64,000 nt of DNA. It comes from Neoroseomonas terrae. Lineage in GTDB: Bacteria > Pseudomonadota > Alphaproteobacteria > Acetobacterales > Acetobacteraceae. Each line of letters starts with the position of its first letter. Position 1 is the first letter of the stretch. A program made the translations under genes and the position numbers. The notes beneath the pieces were generated by a model that saw only the letters and a program-made list of their open reading frames with translations, had not been told where the DNA came from and did no database searches. This document shows, in pieces, positions 8,487-17,234 of this stretch. The DNA lies in contig NZ_JAAEDI010000010.1 in the NCBI RefSeq assembly GCF_018129025.1, forward strand, positions 1 to 64,000, in the 5' to 3' direction.

Positions 8487-9457
8487 GCGGGCTGCACGCC
8501 TGCTGCGCGAAGCATCGGCACCCAGCGGTCGAATTCCTGGCGCATGTAGCGCGCGGCGCTCTCCGGCGTGGAGTCATCGATGACGGTCGCGCCGCTGTCT
8601 TCAAGCCGCTGACGGATCGCCGGGACCCGGACCGCGCGATTGGCTTCCGCATTCATGCGCTGCAGGATCGCCTGTGGGGTTCCGGCGGGTGCCCAGATCA
8701 TCTGCCACGTGTATGCCTCCCAGGTCGGAAGGCCGACTTCCACGGCGGATGGCACATTCGGCAGTTGGCGCATGCGGTCGCGCGAGCTCACCGCAAGCCC
8801 GCGCAGCTTGCCGTCGGAGATGAGCGACAGTGCGCTCTGGCCGATCTCCATGACGAAGGCGATGCGTCCGGCAAGCAGGTCGGGAATGGCGGGGGAATTC
8901 CCCCGGTAGTGCACCGCCGGCATCTTCAGCCCTGCCTCGGCCAGGAACAGTTCGGAGGACATGTGCCCCGCGGTTCCCTGCCCACCCGATCCGTAGGGAA
9001 TCTGATCGGGCCGGGCACGGACATAGGCGATGAACTCCTCGACGGTGGTGGCCGGCACGACATCGGGGTTCACGACGAGTACCGTCGGGATCTGCGCGAG
9101 AAGCGCGACCGGGGCGAAGTCCTGCACGGGATCGAATGGTAGCGACCGGAACATCGCCGGCGTCAGCGCCAGGGAAACGGTGCCGTAGAGCATGGTGTAG
9201 CCATCGGGTGGCGCCTTCGCGACGACATCGGCACCGGAGACGACGCCGGCGCCGGTGCGGTTTTCGACCACCACGCGCTGGCCAAGTTGCTGCGACATCT
9301 GGTCGAAGATCACCCGGCCGACGACGTCGGTCGGGCCGCCCGCCGAGAAGGGGATGATCATGCGGATGGGCCGGTTGGGCCAGTTCTGTTGCGCCTGTAC
9401 GGCACCAGGCAGTGCGGAAGCAACGGCGATCGTGCCAAGGCTACGACGTGACAGCAT
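8483..9457 (-). CDS. Bug-family tripartite tricarboxylate receptor (1 of 10)
   Basis: Periplasmic substrate-binding protein of the Bug/TctC family, 324 aa. These normally deliver carboxylates or related small molecules to a TctA-TctB membrane pair, which is absent from this window. The signal peptide runs to about residue 22 (PGAVQA). The family blocks follow: WPNRPIRMIIPFSAGGPTDVVGR, VVVENRTGAG, PPDGYT and VPSAVEVGLPTWEAYTWQM. The ATG at 9457 is chosen because AGGAG lies nine bases upstream. The ligand is unknown; operon neighbours (aldolase, DAO enzyme) suggest it feeds their pathway. Confidence 0.9.
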   Translation of the reverse strand: MLSRRSLGTIAVASALPGAVQAQQNWPNRPIRMIIPFSAGGPTDVVGRVIFDQMSQQLGQRVVVENRTGAGVVSGADVVAKAPPDGYTMLYGTVSLALTPAMFRSLPFDPVQDFAPVALLAQIPTVLVVNPDVVPATTVEEFIAYVRARPDQIPYGSGGQGTAGHMSSELFLAEAGLKMPAVHYRGNSPAIPDLLAGRIAFVMEIGQSALSLISDGKLRGLAVSSRDRMRQLPNVPSAVEVGLPTWEAYTWQMIWAPAGTPQAILQRMNAEANRAVRVPAIRQRLEDSGATVIDDSTPESAARYMRQEFDRWVPMLRAAGVQPA

Positions 9458-9601
9458 GATGTGAAGCTCCTGTCCTGTTGTTGTTGCCGCGACTGTTGGT
9501 CGGGTTCCTGTGGCCGTTCTTTCTTGAGGCCTTGTCGTTGGGCACGTGTGGCGGGTCGTCGGTCGCACGCATGGTCTGCAATTGCGGTGCCGTTCGCGCC
9601 G

Positions 9602-10384
9602 TCACTCCCGCCAGGACGGATCGACGGCATCGATCCGCCGCAGCAGGCCTTCCCATTCGAGCGAACCATAGGTGCGCGACTTGCCCGGCGCGTACATGGC
9701 GCAGGACTTTTCGACCACCTCCGCATTCGGGATCTCCAGCGGCGTGTTGCAGGCCATCGCCTGTAGCTGCGCCTGGCAGGCGCGTTCTAGTCCCCACATG
9801 GCGACGAAGGCTTCCGCCACGGATGCGCCCAGCGTCAGCAGGCCGTGGTTGCGCAGGATGCAATAGTTCATCTCGCCAACCGACCGCGCGAGGGAGTCGC
9901 GCTCCGACGGATCGCGTTCGGGCCCGCGGAAACCATGATAGGCGATGCGCCCATAGAAGCGCGTCGCCGTCTGGGTCAGCGGCAGGAGGCCGCATTTGAG
10001 CGCGCTGACCGCCATGCCCGCGATGGTGTGGGTGTGCATCGCGGCCATCGCATCCGGCCGGGCGCGGTACAGCGCGGAATGGATCGTGAAGCCGGCCGGA
10101 TGCAGGCCGTAGGGAAGGTCGGGACGGTAGAGAACCTCCCCGTCCAGCGTCACCTTGAGCAGCGAGGACGCCGTGATCTCGCCGAACAGCAGGCCGTTCG
10201 GATTGATCAGGAAGTGGTTCGGGCTTTCCGGCAGCCGGGCGCTGATATGGGTGTAGATCATGTCCGACATGCCGAACTGCTCGCACAACCGGTAGCAGGC
10301 GGCGAGGTCGAGCCTGGCCCGCCATTCGGCATCGCTGACCGACCCGCGCAGGGGAGCGATGGCGATACGGCTTGCGTGAGTCAT
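9602..10384 (-). CDS. Class II aldolase/adducin-family protein
   Basis: Zinc-dependent aldolase-fold protein, 260 aa. The metal-binding HTHT lies in AAMHTHTIAG, with MIYTHISARLPE and the later NYCILRNHGLLTLG block typical of the fuculose-aldolase/adducin family. The ATG at 10384 is chosen because family similarity starts there; CAGGA lies about ten bases upstream, and the upstream frame extension is not protein-like. It is the first gene of the minus-strand operon and lies divergent from a LysR regulator 83 bases away, which probably controls it. It could be an aldolase, a decarboxylase or an uncharacterised lyase. Confidence 0.85.
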   Translation of the reverse strand: MTHASRIAIAPLRGSVSDAEWRARLDLAACYRLCEQFGMSDMIYTHISARLPESPNHFLINPNGLLFGEITASSLLKVTLDGEVLYRPDLPYGLHPAGFTIHSALYRARPDAMAAMHTHTIAGMAVSALKCGLLPLTQTATRFYGRIAYHGFRGPERDPSERDSLARSVGEMNYCILRNHGLLTLGASVAEAFVAMWGLERACQAQLQAMACNTPLEIPNAEVVEKSCAMYAPGKSRTYGSLEWEGLLRRIDAVDPSWRE

Positions 10385-10467
10385 CCCGAAGCATCCTGTC
10401 CCGACGTTGAGACCCAGCGTCGGGCTGACTTGGCACGGCCAGAATAGTCGCTGTAGGCTCGCTCGGT

Positions 10468-11394
10468 ATGAACGGGGATCATACCTGGCCGCTCCGGACC
10501 CTGCCGCTCGGAGCGCTGGCGGTGTTCGATGCCGCGGCACGCCATCGGAACATGGTGCGCGCCGCTACGGAACTAGGCATGACCCAAAGCGCGGTCAGTC
10601 GCCGCATCAGGGCGCTGGAGGAGCAGCTGCACGAGCAGCTATTCAAACGCGGTCCGCGTGGCCTCATGCTCACGGAAGCGGGCGACCTGCTTGCGGACTA
10701 TGTCAACCGCGGCCTTGGTGAGCTGGCGACCGGGCTCCATCGGCTCGGCCAGCCGAAGAAGCGGACGACGATCGCGGTCACCGCGTCGCGAACCTTCGCG
10801 TTGCGTGTGCTGGCACCGCAGATCAGCAGCTTCGTCCGGCGGCACCCCTGGGTCAGCCTGCGGATCGACAGCCACCGCTATACAACGAGCCTCGAACGCT
10901 CGGATGTTGATGTGGCGATCCGCCTGGGCACCGGGAACTGGACGGACGGCGTCGTCCTGCCGCTCAGCCGCGAGCGCCTGGTTCCCGTCTGCACCCCGTC
11001 GATTGCCATGGCCGCACAGAGCATGAACCTCGGGGACTTCCTGCGCGGGCAGATCCTCCTGCACTATGCGGAGAGGCCGCATTGGGTGGATTGGCTCAGG
11101 ACGGCCGGCATCGACCCGTCGCTGGCTGAGCACGGGCCGCGGTTCGGTGAGACGGCACTCGCCCTGGCCGCTGCCGAAGCCGGCCAAGGCATTGCGATCG
11201 CCCGCAGCATCCATGTGCGGCAGGCGCTGGCGGACGGCAAGCTGGCGGTCCCGGCGCCCATCAGCATCGAAGACGGGCTTGCCTACTACATGGTCGCGAC
11301 CGAGGCAGCCCTGCGCCGTACGACGGTGCAGGCCTTCGTTGCGTGGTGCCAGAGCGAATTCGCCGATGGATCGTCGCTGCCGGCGGAAGCCTGA
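10468..11394 (+). CDS. LysR-family regulator, GcvA-like
   Basis: LysR-type transcription factor, 308 aa. The winged helix-turn-helix is at about residues 14-72 (AVFDAAARHRNMVRAATELGMTQSAVSRRIRALEEQ), followed by the periplasmic-binding-like effector domain. The PLGALAVFDAAARH start and RLG(T)GNW segment resemble the GcvA subgroup. It is divergent from the aldolase operon and is the obvious candidate to regulate it. A second LysR gene follows after 22 bases. Confidence 0.9.
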   Translation: MNGDHTWPLRTLPLGALAVFDAAARHRNMVRAATELGMTQSAVSRRIRALEEQLHEQLFKRGPRGLMLTEAGDLLADYVNRGLGELATGLHRLGQPKKRTTIAVTASRTFALRVLAPQISSFVRRHPWVSLRIDSHRYTTSLERSDVDVAIRLGTGNWTDGVVLPLSRERLVPVCTPSIAMAAQSMNLGDFLRGQILLHYAERPHWVDWLRTAGIDPSLAEHGPRFGETALALAAAEAGQGIAIARSIHVRQALADGKLAVPAPISIEDGLAYYMVATEAALRRTTVQAFVAWCQSEFADGSSLPAEA

Positions 11395-11416
11395 CGGCGG
11401 CGCGGAGAGCGAGGCG

Positions 11417-12322
11417 ATGTCGATCCATCTCGACATGACGACGGCGCGGCTGTTCGTCTCGGTCATGGAGGAGGGCAGCATCTCGCGCGCGGCGCGGCGG
11501 GAGGCGATCGCGCCCTCCGCCATCAGCAAGCGCATCAGCGACCTGGAGCTTCGGCTCGGCCATGTCCTGCTCATTCGCCACGCGGGCGGCGTCGAACTGA
11601 CGACCGCCGGCGCGGCCGTGCTGCGCCGCGCACGGAACCTGGTGCATGAGGCCGGGCAGCTCGAAGCCGAGTTGCGCCTGCTCGGCAGCGGCGTCACCGG
11701 TCTCGTCCGCATCGCTGCGGGCGAGACCACGCTGATCAGCCCCCTGCCAGAGTTGCTCGGCACCTTCCTGCAGAGCAACCCGGGCATCCGCGTGGAACTG
11801 GACGAGCGCCTTCATGCGGAGGTGCTGCGGGCCGTGCAGGAACAGGCGGCCGACATCGGCGTGCTGCCGGCCGAGAGCATTCCGCCCGATCTCTGGGCGC
11901 GGCCCTGGCATCGCGACCAGCTCGTCGCCGTCATGCGGCCGGATCACCCGCTGGCCGATTATCCGGGCGTGACCATGGCGGAGATGCTGGACCATGACCT
12001 GATCGGACAGGACCGCCGGGCGGCGCTCGGCGCCCTGCTGGGCCGGCAATCGGCGGCGCTGGGGCGGTCCATCCGTAGCCGGGCCAGCGCTGACGGCTAT
12101 GACGTCGTCTGCCGGCTCGCCCAGCATGGGCTCGGCATCGGCATCGTCGCGGAGAGTTCGGCGCGCCTGTTCATCGAAGAGATGGGCCTGGTCGCGCTGC
12201 CGGTGCTCGACGCCTGGGCGCGGCGGCAGCATCGGCTCTGCACGCGCGATCCGGAACGGCTATCCCCTGCGGCGCGGCTTCTTCTGGATGCACTTCTCGC
12301 TTCGGCAGGGCACGAGGACTGA
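11417..12322 (+). CDS. LysR-family regulator
   Basis: LysR-type regulator, 301 aa. The N-terminal helix-turn-helix is MTTARLFVSVMEEGSISRAARREAIAPSAISKRISDLE, followed by an effector domain. The ATG at 11417 is preceded by GAGG; the longer upstream frame overlaps the first LysR gene and is not protein-like. It sits between the first LysR gene and a class III aminotransferase, so either neighbour may be its target. A 15-base palindrome lies just after its stop. Confidence 0.9.
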   Translation: MSIHLDMTTARLFVSVMEEGSISRAARREAIAPSAISKRISDLELRLGHVLLIRHAGGVELTTAGAAVLRRARNLVHEAGQLEAELRLLGSGVTGLVRIAAGETTLISPLPELLGTFLQSNPGIRVELDERLHAEVLRAVQEQAADIGVLPAESIPPDLWARPWHRDQLVAVMRPDHPLADYPGVTMAEMLDHDLIGQDRRAALGALLGRQSAALGRSIRSRASADGYDVVCRLAQHGLGIGIVAESSARLFIEEMGLVALPVLDAWARRQHRLCTRDPERLSPAARLLLDALLASAGHED

Positions 12323-12325
12323 CCT

Positions 12326-12340
12326 TTCTCGATTCGAGAA
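12326..12340. promoter_or_regulatory. Palindrome between LysR gene and aminotransferase
   Basis: TTCTCGA and TCGAGAA flank a single T, three bases after the LysR stop codon and about 80 bases before the aminotransferase ATG. No T-tract follows, so an operator is as likely as a terminator. Confidence 0.35.
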
Positions 12341-12420
12341 GGCCCCTTGCCGAATGACCATTTCCGAGGTCGGCCGAGTGCGTTTCACGATCCTGTCGCA
12401 TCTCGGCAGCAGGATCTTCC

Positions 12421-13797
12421 ATGACGCATTTTTCGGCCAACAGCCCGCACGCCCGTGACATCGCGTCGGTGCTGCACCCGCAAACCCATGCGGGCCGCCA
12501 CCAGGAGCTCGGGCCGACGATCATGACCGGCGCCGACGGCATCTTTGTCCGCGACGATGCCGGCAACGTCTTCCTCGATGCCGGGGCGGGCCTGTGGTGC
12601 GCCTCGCTCGGCTACAACAGCGAGCGTCTCGCCAAGGTCGCCTACGATGCGATGCGGACCCTCGGCTATTACCAGATCTTCCGACATGCCTCGCACGGCC
12701 CGGCGATCGACCTGTCTGAGAAGCTGCTCGAACTTGCTCCCGTGCCGATGTCGAAGGTGCTGCTCCAGTGTTCCGGCTCCGAGGCCAATGACACGGCGGT
12801 TAAGCTCGTCTGGTACTATTGGCATGCGCAGGGCAAGCCGGAGAAGCGCAAGATCTTCTCGCGCCGCGGCAGCTACCACGGCTCGACCTGCGTCACGATC
12901 AGCCTGACCGCCAAGCCGGACTATCATGCGGGCTTCGGCCTGCCATTCGACGGCTTCCTCCATACGGATTGCCCGAACTACTACCGCGACGCGCTGCCCG
13001 GCGAGACCGAGGAGGCGTTCTCGCAGCGCCTCGCCGACACGCTCGAGGCACAGATCATGGCCGAGGACCCCGAGACAGTCGCCGCCTTCTGGTGCGACCC
13101 GGTGCAGGGCGGCGCCGGCGCGCTGCCGCCGCCGCGCGGCTACTTCCAGAAGATCCAGGCCGTGCTGAAGAAGTACGACGTGCTGATGGTGGCCGACGAA
13201 GTCATCTGTGGCTTCGGTCGCACGGGCGCCATGTGGGGCTGCGAGACCTACGGCATGCAGCCCGACATGATCAGCTGCGCCAAGGCGCTGTCCGCCGCCA
13301 TGCAGCCCGTCTCGGCCGTGCTGCTGAATGAGCGCATCTACCAGGCGGTGGTCCGGCAATCCGACAAGTACGGCGCGTTCATCCACGGCTACACCTATGC
13401 CGGGCACCCGGTCTGCACCTCGGTCGCGCTGGAGACGTTGCGTATCTATGAGGAGATGGACCTGATCGACCACATCAAGTCGGTCGAGCCAGTCTTCCTG
13501 CGCGAACTCGGCGCGCTGACGGACCATCCGCTCGTTGGCGACTTCAGCGGTGTCGGGCTGATCGGCGGCCTGGAACTCGTGCGCGACAAGGCGACGAAGG
13601 AGAACTGGCCGGGCGAGGTCGGGCTCGGCGCACGCATCGACCAACATGCGCGGGCGAACGGCCTGATCCTGCGCATCGTCGGCAATCGCATCGCCTTCTC
13701 GCCGCCACTCATCATCACGGCGGAAGAGGTCCGGGAACTGGCGCGCCGGATGCGTGCCACGCTGGATGCCGTGTACGCCGAGGTGAGCGCGCTCTGA
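12421..13797 (+). CDS. Class III aminotransferase (omega-amine type)
   Basis: PLP-dependent class III aminotransferase, 458 aa, full length. It shows GIFVRDDAGNVFLDAGAGLWCASLGY at the N terminus, LLQCSGSEANDTAVKL, VADEVICGFGRTG and the PLP lysine in ISCAKALSAAMQPVSAV. This pattern fits omega-amine/putrescine- or beta-alanine-pyruvate transaminases. It lies upstream of a polyamine-type ABC importer and an aldehyde dehydrogenase remnant, which suggests amine catabolism: transaminate to an aldehyde, then oxidise. The exact amine is inferred, not shown. Confidence 0.9.
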   Translation: MTHFSANSPHARDIASVLHPQTHAGRHQELGPTIMTGADGIFVRDDAGNVFLDAGAGLWCASLGYNSERLAKVAYDAMRTLGYYQIFRHASHGPAIDLSEKLLELAPVPMSKVLLQCSGSEANDTAVKLVWYYWHAQGKPEKRKIFSRRGSYHGSTCVTISLTAKPDYHAGFGLPFDGFLHTDCPNYYRDALPGETEEAFSQRLADTLEAQIMAEDPETVAAFWCDPVQGGAGALPPPRGYFQKIQAVLKKYDVLMVADEVICGFGRTGAMWGCETYGMQPDMISCAKALSAAMQPVSAVLLNERIYQAVVRQSDKYGAFIHGYTYAGHPVCTSVALETLRIYEEMDLIDHIKSVEPVFLRELGALTDHPLVGDFSGVGLIGGLELVRDKATKENWPGEVGLGARIDQHARANGLILRIVGNRIAFSPPLIITAEEVRELARRMRATLDAVYAEVSAL

Positions 13798-13848
13798 CCG
13801 GGCGGCGGACGGCATGGTCACGCCCTGGGATCGACGGACCGCCGCGAT

Positions 13849-13865
13849 GAAGACCTCGGGTCTTC
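13849..13865 (+). terminator. Hairpin after aminotransferase gene
   Basis: Perfect 7-base arms, GAAGACC and GGTCTTC, with a TCG loop, 51 bases downstream of the aminotransferase stop. No T-run follows, so it would be a Rho-assisted or weak terminator, or a 3' end stabiliser. Confidence 0.4.
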
Positions 13866-14025
13866 TCGTGGCGCGCCGTGACCCACCCACCTCGGCGCTG
13901 CGCCGCTGTCGCCGGGCGACGCCATGGCTGCGGCAGCCCGCCACACAACAACGCCGACAAGGCGGTGCCCCGCCCCCGCGCGAGGTCGTGACGCGCCTCG
14001 CCAACACGCCCGCAGGAGGGGACCG

Positions 14026-14073
14026 ATGAGGATGCCAGCACGGATGCTTCACCCTGTGCCGGAGATCGACTGA
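14026..14073 (+). CDS. Possible 15-codon leader peptide
   Basis: A short frame, MRMPARMLHPVPEID, sits behind a very strong ribosome site (AGGAGGGG, five bases before its ATG). Its TGA ends one base before the ATG of the following Bug receptor gene and is out of frame with it. The receptor has only a weak GGAG of its own, so translation may be coupled through this leader. It is too short to identify by similarity. Confidence 0.45.
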   Translation: MRMPARMLHPVPEID

Positions 14074-14074
14074 C

Positions 14075-15079
14075 ATGGCGACAACACTTCGAACAACGCG
14101 GCGCGCCGCACTCTTCCTCGGGGCGGCGGCGGCAGTGCCGCGTCCTGCGTTGGCGCAGGCGTATCCAAATCGCGTCGTCAGCATAGTGACCGGCTATGCC
14201 CCCGGTGGGGGCACCGACGTCGCCGCGCGCATCGTCGCCGAGGCGATGCCGCGGCATCTGGGCGCCGACGCACGGGTCATCGTCGAGAATCGGCCCGGCA
14301 GCGCCGGCACGATGGCGACCGAATGGCTGACGCGCCAGCCCGCCGATGGTCACGTCATGATGCTGACCGAGGGCGGCGCCGCGATCACCGCGCCGGCGGT
14401 GGTGGTTGGCGGAACGCGCTACGACCCGATCGAGGACTTCACGCATCTCGGCTTCATCAGTCGTCCGCCGGCCGTGCTGGTGGTGTCGCCGAGCCTGGCC
14501 GCCGACACGGCGCAAGCCACGCTGAAACGGCTCCGTGATGCGCCGCGCGGATCCCTCACCTACGCGAGCTCCGGCTTCGGCGGCACGATCCACATCTGGG
14601 GCGAGATGGTCTCCCGCGAGCTCGGCCTCGATGCGGTCCACGTGCCCTATCGCAGCGGCGGCCAGATGGTGCAGTCGATCATGATCGGCGAGACGCAGTT
14701 CGGCGTGTCCTCCATGGCATCGGCCGTTCCGCTGCTCCGCGAGGGCCGGATCAAAGCCGTCGCGCTGGTGGGCAGTGCGCGCTTCGCCTCCATGCCCGAC
14801 GTCCCGACCTTCGGCGACCTCGGGATTGTCGGCTTCGAGATGGGCAGCAACTTCATGATGGTCGGTCCGCCCCGCATGGCCGACGCCGCGGCCACGACGA
14901 TCAATGGCGCACTGATCGCCACGCTGGCCGAACCTATCGTAAGGGAACGGCTTGCCGCCGCGGGCTTGCCGGCGGCCGAACCGCCGAACGGCATCGCCGA
15001 GGCGCGCGCCGAGATGCAGCGTAACGTTGCCAGGATGCGCGCGATGGTCGCGCAGACCGGCATTCGCGTGCAGCCGTGA
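14075..15079 (+). CDS. Bug-family receptor ahead of ABC operon
   Basis: Bug/TctC-type periplasmic receptor, 334 aa. The signal peptide runs to about residue 27 (PRPALA), then YPNRVVSIVTGYAPGGGTDVAARIVAE, VIVENRPGSAG and VPYRSGGQMVQSIM. It differs from the others in having ADGHVMM in place of the usual PDGYTL. The ATP-binding gene of a polyamine-like ABC importer starts ten bases downstream, an unusual pairing of two transporter classes in one operon. Start choice is discussed under the leader peptide. Confidence 0.88.
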   Translation: MATTLRTTRRAALFLGAAAAVPRPALAQAYPNRVVSIVTGYAPGGGTDVAARIVAEAMPRHLGADARVIVENRPGSAGTMATEWLTRQPADGHVMMLTEGGAAITAPAVVVGGTRYDPIEDFTHLGFISRPPAVLVVSPSLAADTAQATLKRLRDAPRGSLTYASSGFGGTIHIWGEMVSRELGLDAVHVPYRSGGQMVQSIMIGETQFGVSSMASAVPLLREGRIKAVALVGSARFASMPDVPTFGDLGIVGFEMGSNFMMVGPPRMADAAATTINGALIATLAEPIVRERLAAAGLPAAEPPNGIAEARAEMQRNVARMRAMVAQTGIRVQP

Positions 15080-15089
15080 TGCATCGGGC

Positions 15090-16181
15090 ATGACCGAGCG
15101 CTTCGTCGCCTTCGATGGCGTGACCAAGACTTTCGCCGGCGGGGTGCACGCCGTCCGGGACTTGAATCTCGACATCGCCCGCGGGGAGTTCGTGACCTTC
15201 CTGGGACCATCCGGCTCGGGGAAGACTACGTCGCTGATGATGCTTGCCGGGTTCGAGACGCCGACCGCAGGCAGCATCCTGCTGGACGGCCGCTCGCTCG
15301 ATCGGCTGCCGCCCTACCACCGGGGCATCGGCATGGTGTTCCAGAGCTATGCCCTGTTCCCCCACATGACGGTGGCGGAGAACATCGCCTTCCCGCTCAC
15401 CGTCCGCCGGCGCCCGCGGGCGGAGATCGAGGATGCCGTGCGGCAGGCGCTCGACCTCGTGCAACTCACCGCCATGGGCGGGCGGCGGCCGGCCCAGCTG
15501 TCCGGCGGGCAGCAGCAGCGCGTCGCCCTGGCGCGCGCGCTGGTGTTCAAGCCGCCGCTCGTCCTGATGGACGAACCGCTCGGCGCGCTGGACCGCCAGC
15601 TTCGCGAACATATGCAGATCGAGATCAAGCACATCCACGCACGGCTCGGCGTGACGCTGGTCTATGTCACGCACGACCAGGGCGAAGCGCTGACCATGTC
15701 GGACCGCATCGCGATCTTCCGTGACGGGTCGCTCCAGCAGGTCGGTTTACCTGGCGAGGTCTATGAGCGCCCTCTCACGAGCTTCGTCGCGCAGTTCGTC
15801 GGGGAGAGCAACCAGTTCGCCGGAACGCTCCGGGATGTCACCGGCTTGGTGGAGCTCGACGGCGGATGGCGCATGCCGGCAACCATCGTCCACCCCCTCG
15901 CCATCGGCGCCCGAACGACCGTCTCCGTGCGGCCGGAGCGCATTCGCCTCAGCCGCGACGACGGTGCAGCGGGGGCGGTGCAGGAGCTGATCTACCACGG
16001 CGACCACCTGCGCGTCGTCGTCCGCACCGACCACGGCCATGCCGTCTTCGCCAAGCTTCTGGCGGGAGCGGTGCCGGCATGGGTTCGCGATGGCGCTGCG
16101 ATCCGGGTGTCGTGGGACGCCGCGGATGCCCGGGCCCTCGATGCCCTGCCCAACCATACGACAGAGGAGAAGCTTCAATGA
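15090..16181 (+). CDS. ABC transporter ATP-binding protein, PotA-like
   Basis: Cytoplasmic ATPase of a spermidine/putrescine-type importer, 363 aa. Walker A GPSGSGKTT is near residue 40, followed by the Q-loop MVFQSYALFPH, the signature LSGGQQQRVALARAL, Walker B VLMDEPLGALD and the switch histidine in VTHDQGEA. A C-terminal TOBE-type region follows (SVRPERIRL). The ATG at 15090 is chosen because the longer frame overlaps the Bug gene. Its TGA overlaps the next ATG by four bases. Confidence 0.92.
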   Translation: MTERFVAFDGVTKTFAGGVHAVRDLNLDIARGEFVTFLGPSGSGKTTSLMMLAGFETPTAGSILLDGRSLDRLPPYHRGIGMVFQSYALFPHMTVAENIAFPLTVRRRPRAEIEDAVRQALDLVQLTAMGGRRPAQLSGGQQQRVALARALVFKPPLVLMDEPLGALDRQLREHMQIEIKHIHARLGVTLVYVTHDQGEALTMSDRIAIFRDGSLQQVGLPGEVYERPLTSFVAQFVGESNQFAGTLRDVTGLVELDGGWRMPATIVHPLAIGARTTVSVRPERIRLSRDDGAAGAVQELIYHGDHLRVVVRTDHGHAVFAKLLAGAVPAWVRDGAAIRVSWDAADARALDALPNHTTEEKLQ

Positions 16182-17227
16182 TCTGGTCCCTGGCGAAGCG
16201 CGCGCTGACCGTGCTGGCGCTCGGCGCGCTCCTGGCTCCCGGCGATGCCGCCGCCCGCGATCTCACCGTGGTGGGATGGGGCGGGTCGAGCCAGGCCGCC
16301 CAGCGGCGGGTCTATTACGAGCCGTTCACCGCGCAGACGCGCGTGCCGATCCAGGAGGATTCGTGGTCCGGCGGCCTCGGCGTCCTGCGGACCCGCGTGC
16401 AGGCCGGCAATGTCACCTGGGACGTGGTGCAGGTCGAAGCGGATGAGCTGCAGATCGGCTGCGACGAAGGGCTGTACGAGCGCATCGACTGGGCGGCGAT
16501 GGGTGGCCGCGATTCCTTCATGCGGGAAGCTGTGAGCGACTGCGGCGTCGGCGCCGTCGCGTGGTCCGTCGGCCTCGCCTATGACGGCGCAAGGCTGCGG
16601 GAAGGCCCGACATCCTGGGCGGATTTCTGGAACTTGCAGCGCTTCCCGGGCCAGCGGACGCTCCGCCGCGGCCCGAAGTACACGCTTGAGATCGCCCTGA
16701 TGTCGGACGGCGTTCCGGCGTCGGAGGTCTACAACCTGCTGCGGACGCCCGCGGGCGTGGACCGCGCGTTTCGCCGCCTCGATCAGATCAAGCCGAACAT
16801 CGTCTGGTGGACGGCCGGCGCGCAGCCGGGCCAGCTTCTCGCCTCCGGCGAGGTCGTCATGGCGGCCGCCTATACGAGCCGGATGTTTGCCGCCCGGCGG
16901 GATGACAACCGCGACCTGCGCGTGGTCTGGAACGGCAGCATCTTCGCCGTCGATCACTGGGTCGTGCTGCGCGGGTCGTCCAACCGCGACAACGCGATGC
17001 GCTTTATCCAGTTCGCGACCCGCCCGGAGAACCAGAGCCGGTTCCCCGCACTGTCCTTCCAGGGCGTGACGAACCTGCAGGCGGCGCTGCCGTCGGATGC
17101 TGGCGTCGCGGCCAGCCTGCCGACGCAGCCGGACAACCTGCGCGTCGCCATGCCGCTCGATGTCGAGTTCTGGGTGGACAACATCGAGGAGCTGACCCAG
17201 CGGTTCAACGCCTGGGCCGCGCGGTAA
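16178..17227 (+). CDS. ABC receptor, spermidine/putrescine-like (PotD-like)
   Basis: Periplasmic binding protein of the family-1/PotD-like type, 349 aa. The signal peptide covers residues 1-26, then DLTVVGWGGSSQAAQRRVYYEPFT and WDVVQVEADEL. The start at 16178 overlaps the ATPase stop and has AGGAGA about eight bases upstream. The four-gene order ATPase, receptor, permease, permease is complete and tightly packed. Polyamine or a related amine is the likely ligand, in keeping with the upstream aminotransferase. Confidence 0.9.
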   Translation: MIWSLAKRALTVLALGALLAPGDAAARDLTVVGWGGSSQAAQRRVYYEPFTAQTRVPIQEDSWSGGLGVLRTRVQAGNVTWDVVQVEADELQIGCDEGLYERIDWAAMGGRDSFMREAVSDCGVGAVAWSVGLAYDGARLREGPTSWADFWNLQRFPGQRTLRRGPKYTLEIALMSDGVPASEVYNLLRTPAGVDRAFRRLDQIKPNIVWWTAGAQPGQLLASGEVVMAAAYTSRMFAARRDDNRDLRVVWNGSIFAVDHWVVLRGSSNRDNAMRFIQFATRPENQSRFPALSFQGVTNLQAALPSDAGVAASLPTQPDNLRVAMPLDVEFWVDNIEELTQRFNAWAAR

Positions 17228-17234
17228 GGGAACG

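Noticed and set aside
12385-14184. 599-codon open frame on the minus strand
   Set aside because: Antisense to the class III aminotransferase, whose motifs are complete.
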